In this document: piece after piece, positions 1 through 5,464 of the stretch
Position numbering within the stretch: position 1 is the stretch's first letter
Layout: the number at the start of each line of letters is the position of its first letter
Assembly (NCBI GenBank): GCA_030152425.1
Contig: JASLJP010000041.1
Location: 1-6,168 of the forward strand
Direction of reading: 5' to 3'
DNA length: 6,168 nt
Origin: Aquirhabdus sp.
GTDB taxonomy: Bacteria > Pseudomonadota > Gammaproteobacteria > Pseudomonadales > Moraxellaceae
Position numbers and translations under genes: made by a program
The notes under the pieces: model-generated
Seen by the model: only the letters and a program-made list of their open reading frames with translations
Told to the model about the DNA's origin: nothing
Databases searched by the model: none

Positions 1-842
1 GCATCGAGCTTTTCACCCATCCCTAAGAATTTGATCGGCTTGCCGGTAATGGCACGCACCGACAGTGCCGCACCACCGCGCGCATCGCCGTCGGTCTTGG
101 TCAGGATCACACCGGTCAGCGGCAGGGCATCGTTAAACGCCTTGGCGGTATTGGCGGCATCCTGTCCGGTCATCGAGTCGACCACAAACAGGGTTTCGGT
201 CGGATGGATCGCGGCATGCAGGCCCTTGATCTCGTCCATCATCGACTCATCGATATGCAGACGACCCGCAGTATCGACGATCAACACATCGGCGAATTGA
301 ATCTTGGCTTGCTCGATGGCGCGTTTCACAATATCCAGCGGCTGTTCGCCGCTGTCCGACGGCACAAACAATGCACCGACCGAGGCCGACACACTGCGCA
401 ACTGCTCGATCGCGGCAGGACGATAGACGTCGACCGATACCATCATCACTTTCTTTTTCTGACGGGTTTTCAGGAAGTTGGCCAGCTTACCGGCGGTGGT
501 GGTTTTACCCGCCCCTTGCAGACCGGCGAGCAGGATGATCACAGGGGGTTTGGCATGCAGGTCGAGGCTTTCATTGGCCGCGCCCATCATCGCAGTCAAT
601 TGGTCAAAAACGATTTTGACAAAGGCCTGACCGGGAGATAGCTGTTTGAGGACTTCCTGACCCAGCGCTTCAGTTTTGACTTTTTCGATAAACTCGCGGG
701 CAACGGGCAGTGCGACGTCTGCTTCGAGCAGCGCCATACGGACTTCGCGCAGGGTATCTTTGATATTGTCTTCAGTCAGTTGGCCTGTGCCCGAAATATT
801 GCGCAGACTCTGGGTTAAGCGGTCGGTTAGCGTATCAAACAT
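1..842 (-). CDS. ffh: Signal recognition particle protein Ffh (SRP54 GTPase), N-terminal part, cut by window edge
   Basis: Ffh binds 4.5S RNA to form the bacterial signal recognition particle, which captures hydrophobic nascent chains and docks with FtsY at the inner membrane. The reading frame starts at the ATG complementary to 840-842 and stays open to the left edge, giving 280 complete residues. Residues 1-90 form the helical N domain. The GTPase G domain shows the P-loop GLQGAGKTT (107-115), DVYRPAAIEQL (138-148), DTAGR (190-194) and TKTDGDARGG (248-257), all diagnostic for SRP54-type GTPases. The rest of the G domain and the methionine-rich M domain lie outside the window, so this is an edge truncation and not a broken gene. 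The start is supported by the typical Ffh opening MFDTLTDRL. The ribosome binding site is weak: only TAGG about 13 bases upstream. Family identity is essentially certain. Confidence 0.97.
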   Translation of the reverse strand, partial: MFDTLTDRLTQSLRNISGTGQLTEDNIKDTLREVRMALLEADVALPVAREFIEKVKTEALGQEVLKQLSPGQAFVKIVFDQLTAMMGAANESLDLHAKPPVIILLAGLQGAGKTTTAGKLANFLKTRQKKKVMMVSVDVYRPAAIEQLRSVSASVGALFVPSDSGEQPLDIVKRAIEQAKIQFADVLIVDTAGRLHIDESMMDEIKGLHAAIHPTETLFVVDSMTGQDAANTAKAFNDALPLTGVILTKTDGDARGGAALSVRAITGKPIKFLGMGEKLD

Positions 843-886
843 AATGTGCTACAAGCCTAATTTACGAATTTGAAAAACGATTTTGA

Positions 887-982
887 AAAATGGTCGGCGC
901 GGCAGCATGCCGCGATCGTGCATCCCTGTTAGTTTAATGGGGCGCCGCCCGATAAATTCCATCTTAAACAGCCGACCATTTT
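887..982 (-). repeat. Nested inverted repeats, cloverleaf-like; possible structured leader or attenuator of ffh
   Basis: A perfect 12-base inverted repeat, AAAATGGTCGGC (887-898) and GCCGACCATTTT (971-982), encloses two further hairpins. One is GCGGCA-gca-TGCCGC (899-913). The other pairs GTTTAA (932-937) with TTAAAC (964-969) around an inner GGGC/GCCC hairpin (940-950). Together they could fold as a three-way junction. Read on the minus strand, towards ffh, the closing stem ends in GCCGACCATTTTTC, so stem plus T-run resembles an intrinsic terminator 43 bases before the ffh start. The pairings are seen directly. Function is inference: a ffh leader attenuator, a small RNA, or a REP/MITE-like dispersed element are all possible. 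Confidence 0.5.
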
Positions 983-1042
983 AGCGTATTCATGCGCGAT
1001 TAAATAGCAATGACGGCCGTTGGGTGTGCAAAAATATCCGCC

Positions 1043-1076
1043 CAGCGCAACGCAGGCCATGCCTGCGGAAGCGCTG
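1043..1076. repeat. Strong interrupted hairpin in the ffh-ypjD intergenic region
   Basis: CAGCGC (1043-1048) pairs with GCGCTG (1071-1076), and CGCAGGC (1051-1057) pairs with GCCTGCG (1061-1067) around a 3-base loop. The 13 base pairs are interrupted by one 2x3 internal loop. On the minus strand it follows the stop of the short frame at 1088-1222 by 11 bases and is followed after seven bases by TATTTTTG, so it could end a minus-strand transcript. On the plus strand a CTCTTTTAG tract follows. It is either a terminator-like hairpin or a REP-like palindrome. Confidence 0.45.
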
Positions 1077-1087
1077 CACGCCCTCTT

Positions 1088-1222
1088 TTAGGGGACGTGA
1101 CGCTGCAGAGAGTCGATTTGATCGGCCACAACGTGCTCGAAGCCATCCCCGACATCAATATCGAAACGCCCGTGCTGATACAGCTTGACCTCCCCGACTT
1201 TTAAAATAAGCGCTGCGGTCCA
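1088..1222 (-). pseudogene. Short coding-like open frame without a normal start; possible gene remnant or small protein
   Basis: The minus strand is open between stops from 1222 to the TAA at 1090-1088, 44 residues. Residues such as VGEVKLYQHGRFDIDVGDG and DQIDSLQRHVP look like genuine protein. Codon first positions are strongly G-rich, second positions A/T-rich and third positions G/C-rich, as in coding DNA, and rare codons are few. There is no ATG, GTG or TTG in frame. The only nearby ATG (1223-1221) opens a different frame (MDRSAYFK...) that would join this one by a +1 shift at TTTTAAAA near 1200. A purine-rich GGGGAGGT (1190-1197) precedes a CTG codon, a poor but conceivable start. I do not recognise the family. 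It could be a decayed gene, a frameshifted small gene, or chance. Confidence 0.25.
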
Positions 1223-1232
1223 TTAAAGACAA
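1203..1232 (-). promoter_or_regulatory. Candidate sigma-70 promoter directed towards ffh
   Basis: On the minus strand TTGTCT (complement of 1227-1232) is separated by 17 bases from TTATTT (complement of 1204-1209). Transcription from here would run through the short frame at 1088-1222, the hairpin at 1043-1076 and the nested repeat before reaching ffh, giving a leader of about 350 bases. An alternative -10, TAAAAT (complement of 978-983), lies at the outer edge of the nested repeat but has no good -35. Both are weak matches made by eye. Confidence 0.25.
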
Positions 1233-1293
1233 AGCAGCGACAAAACTCTGCGAGTCTTTATCCGCGCTGTATCATAGGCTTAATTTTGTGGGC

Positions 1294-1299
1294 TATACT
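1294..1299 (+). promoter_or_regulatory. Candidate -10 element for the ypjD-like gene
   Basis: TATACT lies 40 bases upstream of the start codon at 1340, within one mismatch of the TATAAT consensus, and would give a leader of roughly 34 bases. No convincing -35 is visible at the right distance (ATCATA at 17 bases). Confidence 0.35.
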
Positions 1300-1339
1300 T
1301 TAGCGCATCTTCAATTTTTAATGGTAGACGAAATACGGC

Positions 1340-2200
1340 ATGAATGCCTTGACGAATAGCACGCTCACCTCGATCCCGCCTCATCCATTGAGTGACGGGC
1401 AATTGGTTGTGCTCTTTTTGGCACTGATTGCCTATGCGGGAACATTCTGGCCGCTACTGGCTCAGTTGCTCAGTCAGCGCAAACCCAAGCATTTAGCCAG
1501 TCTGATCCTGCTGTTCATCGGTTTGAGCCTGCACGCCTATCTGTTGCTGCCCGACCTGATCACGCCCTATGGGGTTGATTTTAACTTGTTTAACATTCTG
1601 TCCCTGACCAGTTGGCTGATGCTGACCTTCACCTTTGTCTTTAGCACCTATAGGCCGGTCATCGCCCTGAACCTGCTGGCGATTCCGGTGGCGACGGCCG
1701 GTTTGCTGGCGGGGGCTCTCTGGCAGGCACCCTATCAGCCCCTGGCGCAGATCGGTCATGGCCTAGAGTGGCATATCGTGCTGTCGCTGGCGGCGTACTG
1801 TGTCCTGCTCATGGCCGCGATTCAGGCGATCTTGCTCAAAGTCCAGATCCGTGAGCTAAAGCATAAAAGCGAACGCCGCATCTGGGTCAAGATGCTGCCG
1901 CCGCTGCAGACCATGGAGTCGCTGCTGTTCGACATGCTACTGCTCGGTTTTGTGCTGCTCACGGGTGCTTTGGGGCTCGGTGCACTGTCGGTCGACAACA
2001 TGATGGCACAGCATTTGGTGCATAAAACCGTGTTCAGTGTGCTGTCTTGGCTCACCTTCGGCGCGCTATTGCTCGGTCGCTGGCGTATGGGCTGGCGCGG
2101 CCATCGCGCGGTCACCTTTACCCTGTGGGGTTTCGGCTTGCTGCTGCTGGGTTTCTTGGGCAGCAAATTTGTACTCGAAGTCGTCCTCAAGATGGGCTGA
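1340..2200 (+). CDS. ypjD: Inner-membrane cytochrome c assembly family protein (YpjD/CcsA-like)
   Basis: This is a 286-residue polytopic membrane protein of the CcsA/CcmC-type cytochrome c assembly family, closest to E. coli YpjD (about 263 residues). The family handles haem, but the exact role of the YpjD branch is not established. About eight membrane segments can be seen, near residues 22-41, 52-71, 83-101, 107-127, 145-166, 196-218, 230-247 and 259-282. Family features include EWHIVLSLAAYC (143-154), HKTVFSVLSWLTFGALLLGR (228-247), GWRGHRAV (251-258) and LGSKFVLEVVL (273-283). His65, His145 and His228 are the conserved-looking histidines and candidate haem-facing residues. The ATG at 1340 is the first in frame and leaves a short polar N-terminus before the first membrane segment; the ribosome binding site is poor. 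The gene is divergent from ffh, an arrangement seen in other gammaproteobacteria. Family assignment is confident; physiological role is not. Confidence 0.9.
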   Translation: MNALTNSTLTSIPPHPLSDGQLVVLFLALIAYAGTFWPLLAQLLSQRKPKHLASLILLFIGLSLHAYLLLPDLITPYGVDFNLFNILSLTSWLMLTFTFVFSTYRPVIALNLLAIPVATAGLLAGALWQAPYQPLAQIGHGLEWHIVLSLAAYCVLLMAAIQAILLKVQIRELKHKSERRIWVKMLPPLQTMESLLFDMLLLGFVLLTGALGLGALSVDNMMAQHLVHKTVFSVLSWLTFGALLLGRWRMGWRGHRAVTFTLWGFGLLLLGFLGSKFVLEVVLKMG

Positions 2201-2328
2201 TCGCCCTGTCATGTCAGCAGCCGTTGTCATTAAACATTAACGCCCTTCCTTGATGCTAGCCTCTGTGTAGGTCTCCACCTTTCGCATGCTCTGTCTCCGC
2301 CCGATCCCGACATCTTTGGTAACACAGG

Positions 2329-2345
2329 CTGGCATAAGACTTGCT
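2329..2345 (+). promoter_or_regulatory. Candidate sigma-54 promoter for the patatin-like gene
   Basis: CTGGCATAAGACTTGCT has the -24 GG (2331-2332) and -12 GC (2343-2344) doublets separated by exactly 10 bases, matching the RpoN pattern TGGCA(C)-N5-TTGC(A/T). Transcription would begin near 2355, leaving a leader of about 50 bases. No good sigma-70 promoter was found in 2201-2405. An enhancer-binding protein site should lie upstream, but none could be identified. Confidence 0.5.
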
Positions 2346-2392
2346 GAACAGCTGTATACCCAAACGCGTGTATGACGATAGACACCCTCAAC

Positions 2393-2400
2393 AGGAAGAG
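2393..2400 (+). promoter_or_regulatory. Ribosome binding site of the patatin-like gene
   Basis: AGGAAGAG lies five bases before the ATG at 2406 and decides this start over the later in-frame ATG at 2442. Confidence 0.7.
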
Positions 2401-2405
2401 TACTT

Positions 2406-3656
2406 ATGTCGAAGCCTATACCCAAATTCACCCCCAACAATATGATCGGATTGGTGCTCACTGCAGGCGGTGCACGTGGCGCCTATCATGCAGGTGTGCT
2501 CAAACGCCTCAGTGAAATCCCCGCCTTTATCGGGAAACCATCGCCGTTCAAAATCGTGACGGGCACGTCGGCAGGGGCTTTGAATGGTTCCGCCATCGCG
2601 GCCAATACGTCGGACTTCACCGCCGGGGCACGTATGATCGTCAAGCTGTGGGCCAACCTATCGGCCAAGCAGGTGTTCCGCTATGACACCCAATCTCTGG
2701 TACAGACCGGCTATGAGGCTGCCATGGATTTTGCGTTTGGCGGATTGGTCGGTGCTGGACGGCTAAAATCCTTTGTCGATGCCACGCCGCTGCGCCAATT
2801 TGTCGAAACACAGATCGACTTATCCGGCATCGACGGCGCCATCAAAAGTGGCGACCTGTATGCCTTTGGCGTGACCGCGACGGGATATCATTCCGGCAAA
2901 GCCTTTACCTTTATCCAAGGTCAAGCGGGTCATCCGCTGTGGAACAAAAGCCGCCGCGTCGCATTGGCGACTCACCTGACCTCCGACCACATCCTTGCTT
3001 CAGCCGCGATTCCCTTGGTGTTTCAGCCTGTGCCGATCAAGACTGGGGGCAATATCGCCTATTTTGGTGACGGCGCGATGCGACTGACGACACCGCTGAG
3101 CCCTGCGATCCGTTTGGGGGCGGAACGACTGTTTGCCATTGGCGTGCGCTGTCAGGAATCTGCCGATAGCTTGCTCCGCTCAGAGCTGGCGCTCGATGAA
3201 GACTATGACGCGCAGTTGCAACGTCCGCCCTTGTCACAAATCTGCGGCACGCTGATGAATGCGATCTTTCTGGATCATCTCGATGCCGATATTGATCACC
3301 TCAAGCGCATGAATGAGTTTGTCAAAGCCTATAACGCCCTCGAAGACAGCATCCCGCTCGCCCAGCGCGATCCCTCCACGCTGCGCGAACCAATGCGCGT
3401 GGTGACCCCGATGGTCATCTCGCCCTCGGCAGACATCGGCATCATCGCCAAGACGCTGGAGCACCGGATGCCGCGTAGCATCCGCTATCTGATGGATGGC
3501 CTCGGTCATCCCGATGCGCAAAGCGCCGACTTGACCAGTTTCCTGCTGTTTGACTCCGCGTTTACCCGCGAGTTGATCCAGCTGGGATATCACGATGCCG
3601 GACTGCGTATTGATGAAATCGAGCATTTTTTACGGGCAGAACCCTCTCCCTATTGA
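2406..3656 (+). CDS. Patatin-like phospholipase family protein
   Basis: This 416-residue protein is a predicted serine acyl hydrolase of the patatin family, which cleaves acyl chains from phospholipids or related lipids with a Ser-Asp dyad. The oxyanion-hole glycine motif GGARGAYHAG is at residues 21-30, the nucleophile elbow GTSAG at 53-57 (Ser55) and the aspartate motif GDG at 221-223 (Asp222), so all catalytic parts are present in the right order. There is no signal peptide and no obvious membrane segment, which suggests a cytoplasmic or membrane-associated enzyme. The patatin domain covers roughly residues 14-240. The C-terminal 170 residues are an extension I cannot assign. The start is fixed by a good ribosome binding site. 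A sigma-54-like promoter lies upstream, hinting at regulated expression. Sixty-nine bases separate it from the next gene, with no clear terminator, so read-through is possible. The substrate cannot be predicted. Confidence 0.9.
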   Translation: MSKPIPKFTPNNMIGLVLTAGGARGAYHAGVLKRLSEIPAFIGKPSPFKIVTGTSAGALNGSAIAANTSDFTAGARMIVKLWANLSAKQVFRYDTQSLVQTGYEAAMDFAFGGLVGAGRLKSFVDATPLRQFVETQIDLSGIDGAIKSGDLYAFGVTATGYHSGKAFTFIQGQAGHPLWNKSRRVALATHLTSDHILASAAIPLVFQPVPIKTGGNIAYFGDGAMRLTTPLSPAIRLGAERLFAIGVRCQESADSLLRSELALDEDYDAQLQRPPLSQICGTLMNAIFLDHLDADIDHLKRMNEFVKAYNALEDSIPLAQRDPSTLREPMRVVTPMVISPSADIGIIAKTLEHRMPRSIRYLMDGLGHPDAQSADLTSFLLFDSAFTRELIQLGYHDAGLRIDEIEHFLRAEPSPY

Positions 3657-3685
3657 TCGGCATCAGCAACAAGCCATTCTTTTTG

Positions 3686-3713
3686 CTAGACTCGATCCAT
3701 CAAAAAAGTCTAG
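3686..3713 (+). repeat. Inverted repeat in the leader of the GST gene
   Basis: CTAGACT (3686-3692) and AGTCTAG (3707-3713) are perfect 7-base arms around a 14-base loop that ends in A6. The right arm stops one base before the ribosome binding site at 3715-3720, and TAGACT in the left arm resembles a -10 box. It could be an operator or a leader hairpin. It is not a normal terminator for the upstream gene because no T-run follows it on the plus strand. Confidence 0.35.
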
Positions 3714-3725
3714 TGGAGGGTGGCG

Positions 3726-4379
3726 ATGCAATTAATCGGAATGATGGACTCCCCCTATGTACGCCGCACGGCGATCAGTCTAAGGCTACTGGGGCTTCCC
3801 TTTGAGCATCGGGCCGTTTCGGTATTCAGTACCTTTGAGCAATTCAAACAGATCAATCCCGTGGTCAAAGCACCGACACTGGTCTGTGACGACGGCACCC
3901 TGCTGCTCGACTCCAACCTGATCATCAGCTATGCCGAAGCGTTGGCCGCGCCGCGCACCCTCCTGCCGACGGCGCTTCCCGCACTACAGCTCGAACTGCA
4001 TGTGGTCAGTCTGGCACTCGCTGCCTGTGAAAAAGGCGTGCAACTGGTCTACGAGCGCAACCTGCGGCCACAGGACAAACAACATCAGCCATGGATCAAT
4101 CGTATCACCGAGCAACTGCGGGCAGCACTGCAAGCATTGAATGCCGCCATCTTGAAGCCCGGCTTTATCGTCGCCGACAAAGACATCAGCCAAGGCATGA
4201 TCACCAGCACCGTCGTCTGGCGTTTTACACGAGATATGCTGGCCGACACCGTGGTCGCAGCCGACTACCCGGCGATCAATGCATTGGCCACAGCCATGGA
4301 GCAGTTCCCCAGCTTTGCGGCCTATCCCCCTGCAGGACCCGGTGTTCCCGCGCTGACCTCAAATTCGCTTCCCCACTAA
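3726..4379 (+). CDS. Glutathione S-transferase family protein
   Basis: This 217-residue protein has the length and two-domain layout of cytosolic bacterial glutathione S-transferases (YibF-like). The N-terminal thioredoxin-like domain opens with SPYVRRTAISLRLLGL (9-24), carrying Ser9 and Tyr11 where catalytic residues sit in this group. It continues with the cis-proline motif APTLV (49-53, Pro50) and the glutathione gamma-glutamyl-binding DS (62-63) in LDSNLIISYAE. The C-terminal all-helical domain runs from about residue 85 to 205. I place the start at the ATG 3726-3728 because GGAGGG (3715-3720) lies five bases upstream; a GTG at 3720 in the same frame would overlap that ribosome binding site. 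The gene follows the patatin-like gene on the same strand and precedes a separately promoted guanidine operon. Substrate and role (detoxification, reductase or other) are unknown. Confidence 0.88.
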   Translation: MQLIGMMDSPYVRRTAISLRLLGLPFEHRAVSVFSTFEQFKQINPVVKAPTLVCDDGTLLLDSNLIISYAEALAAPRTLLPTALPALQLELHVVSLALAACEKGVQLVYERNLRPQDKQHQPWINRITEQLRAALQALNAAILKPGFIVADKDISQGMITSTVVWRFTRDMLADTVVAADYPAINALATAMEQFPSFAAYPPAGPGVPALTSNSLPH

Positions 4380-4400
4380 ATTCGCAAGAAACCACTAACA

Positions 4401-4417
4401 CTGGCGTAAAATTTGCA
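4401..4417 (+). promoter_or_regulatory. Sigma-54 promoter of the guanidine operon
   Basis: CTGGCGTAAAATTTGCA matches the RpoN consensus TGGCAC-N5-TTGCA closely. The GG (4403-4404) and GC (4415-4416) doublets are exactly 10 bases apart and the -12 half, TTGCA, is perfect. Transcription would start near 4428, about 43 bases before the riboswitch core, so the whole riboswitch is in the transcript. Sigma-54 control fits a nitrogen-acquisition operon. No clear NtrC site was found; one could lie inside the GST gene. Confidence 0.65.
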
Positions 4418-4470
4418 TTATGCTTTGTACGAGAGGACACATTTGCGGTCTTCTGCATCAAAAAAGGTCG

Positions 4471-4586
4471 CTAGGGTTCCGATTCAACTGCACAGCAGGT
4501 TTGAATGACTGGTCCGAGAGCAACCGGTGTGCGTGCTGCCCATCTGGGCGCACCTACATTACACGGCGGGACAAAAGCCCGGGAGA
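4471..4586 (+). ncRNA. Guanidine-I riboswitch (ykkC leader class)
   Basis: The leader carries the hallmark blocks of the ykkC / guanidine-I class in order: CTAGGGTTCCG (4471-4481), ACTGGTCCGAGAG (4508-4520) and ACGGCGGGACAAAAGCCC followed by GGGAGA (4563-4586). Variable helices sit where expected. ATTCAACTGC (4482-4491) pairs with GCAG...TTGAAT (4495-4506), with a two-base bulge. GTGC plus GCCC (4533-4541) pairs with GGGC plus GCAC (4546-4553) around ATCT. This aptamer binds guanidinium and switches on guanidine export or degradation genes. Here it precedes two carboxyguanidine deiminase genes, matching its known associations. Between the aptamer and the first gene I see no strong hairpin with a T-run, so control at translation is more likely than at termination. 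Confidence 0.93.
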
Positions 4587-4671
4587 TTAAGGTAACTGCA
4601 TGCGATATGACATTTCGTCATTTGCGTGAGGTTGCACGTCCTCTCGACAGCCTAAGTTCTGGAGTCTCGCC
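4587..4671 (+). promoter_or_regulatory. Expression platform and ribosome binding site between riboswitch and UAAP1 gene
   Basis: The ribosome binding site GGAG (4661-4664) lies seven bases before the ATG at 4672. It can pair in an interrupted helix: CTC (4643-4645) with GAG (4662-4664) and CAG (4648-4650) with CTG (4659-4661). A competing short helix GAGG (4628-4631) with CCTC (4640-4643) shares base 4643. A separate hairpin ATGAC/GTCAT spans 4607-4621. None ends in a T-run, so a translational switch is plausible, but these helices are short and the model is speculative. Confidence 0.35.
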
Positions 4672-5460
4672 ATGTCATCATTGTCGTCTAAGTCATCTGC
4701 TGCATCCGTATCTACTATTCCCAAAGACCAGCCTGCCCTCTGGCAAGACCTGCTGCCCGGTGGTTGCCATTGGTCAGCGCGTATCCGCCGTGGCACCGTA
4801 CTGCGCCTGACCACACAAGCCGCCAATGCCAATCTCTCGGCGCTGTTCTTTAATGCCGAGGAAAAACTCGAACGCTATAACGCCCCAGATAGTCTGAAAG
4901 CCCAGCATACGGCTTTCTTAACGACCGGCCATGTCTGCTACTCCGATATGGGGCGCATCCTCTGCGCCATCGTCGCCGATAGCACCGGCTGGAACGATGC
5001 TTTGTGCGGGGTCAGTGATGCTGCGCAGATGGCAGCCCAATACGGCACGCGCGATTTTGGTGCAGCGCGCAATGACATGTATCGTAGTGGACGCGAAGGC
5101 TTGCTGATCGAGCTGGCCAAATGGGGGCTGGGTAAGCGCGACCTCGCTATGCCGGTTAATTTCTTTAGCAAAGTGTCGGTCGCCGAAAACGGTACGCTGT
5201 GCTGGCATGCCGACCACGCCAGCGCCGAAGACTATGTCGAGCTACGTTTTGAAATGGATACCCTTGTGGTGTTCTCAACCAGCCCGCACCCGCTAAATCC
5301 CGCCACCGTATACGCCCCCGCTCCGATCCTGATCAGCGCCTATGCCGCTGCACCGGTCGCCCTCGATGACGTCTGCCGCATCTCCTGCCCGCAAAACACG
5401 CGCGGCTATGAAAACAACGACCGCTACTACTTAACATCCCCGATCGGCGCAGGAGTATAA
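4672..5460 (+). CDS. cgdA: Carboxyguanidine deiminase subunit (UAAP1, urea carboxylase-associated protein 1, DUF1989)
   Basis: This 262-residue DUF1989 protein is the UAAP1 type. Together with UAAP2 it forms carboxyguanidine deiminase (CgdAB), which converts carboxyguanidine to allophanate and ammonia in the cytoplasm. Family landmarks are LPGGCHWS (28-35), LERYNAPDSLKAQH (66-79), YSDMGRIL (90-97), DSTGWNDALCG (103-113), LAKWGLGKRDL (148-158), NFFSKV (163-168), RFEMDTLVV (192-200), PHPLNP (205-210) and a C-terminal CRISCPQNTRGYENNDRYY segment. The start at 4672 has GGAG seven bases upstream and follows a guanidine-I riboswitch, which settles the substrate as guanidine-derived rather than urea. 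The next gene begins four bases after its stop. One oddity is that the block matching CGRHD in the partner subunit reads TGWND here, so the Cys and His are both missing. The symbol letter follows gene order and is less certain than the function. Confidence 0.88.
   Translation: MSSLSSKSSAASVSTIPKDQPALWQDLLPGGCHWSARIRRGTVLRLTTQAANANLSALFFNAEEKLERYNAPDSLKAQHTAFLTTGHVCYSDMGRILCAIVADSTGWNDALCGVSDAAQMAAQYGTRDFGAARNDMYRSGREGLLIELAKWGLGKRDLAMPVNFFSKVSVAENGTLCWHADHASAEDYVELRFEMDTLVVFSTSPHPLNPATVYAPAPILISAYAAAPVALDDVCRISCPQNTRGYENNDRYYLTSPIGAGV
5451..5455 (+). promoter_or_regulatory. Ribosome binding site of UAAP2 inside the end of UAAP1
   Basis: AGGAG overlaps the last codons of the UAAP1 gene and lies nine bases before the ATG at 5465. 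With only four bases between stop and start, the two subunits are probably translationally coupled, as expected for partners in one enzyme. Confidence 0.65.
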
Positions 5461-5464
5461 AACC

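Larger units (their letters stand above)
843..1339. other. Divergent intergenic region between ffh and the ypjD-like gene
   Basis: These 497 bases separate two divergently transcribed genes and must carry both promoters. What can be seen is a nested inverted-repeat structure at 887-982, an interrupted hairpin at 1043-1076, a short minus-strand open frame at 1088-1222 with coding-like composition, and candidate promoters described separately. A tandem TTTTGAAAAA motif (881-890, partial copy 869-876) lies between the inverted repeat and ffh. No tRNA, 4.5S RNA or 6S RNA could be recognised. The region is unusually structured for a plain promoter spacer. Confidence 0.8.

Noticed and set aside
31..641. 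Plus-strand open frames across the ffh region
   Set aside because: They are antisense shadows of ffh, whose minus-strand translation has all the SRP GTPase motifs.
887..982. Cloverleaf-like repeat as a tRNA
   Set aside because: It lacks an acceptor/T-loop GTTC motif, a proper anticodon arm and a CCA end; the closing stem is 12 base pairs and only two inner hairpins exist.
1010..1204. Plus-strand open frame of 64 codons in the ffh-ypjD spacer
   Set aside because: It runs through the 1043-1076 hairpin, has no ribosome binding site, uses rare-type codons (AGA, ATA) and its second half is the mirror of the better-looking minus-strand frame.
3720..3722. GTG as start of the GST gene
   Set aside because: It would overlap the ribosome binding site GGAGGG at 3715-3720; the ATG at 3726 has correct spacing.
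3657..3725. Terminator between the patatin-like and GST genes
   Set aside because: The only inverted repeat there has a 14-base loop and is followed by the ribosome binding site and not a T-run.
4505..4810. Plus-strand open frame of 101 codons over the riboswitch and start of UAAP1
   Set aside because: It overlaps the conserved aptamer core and the UAAP1 start in another frame, and has no ribosome binding site.
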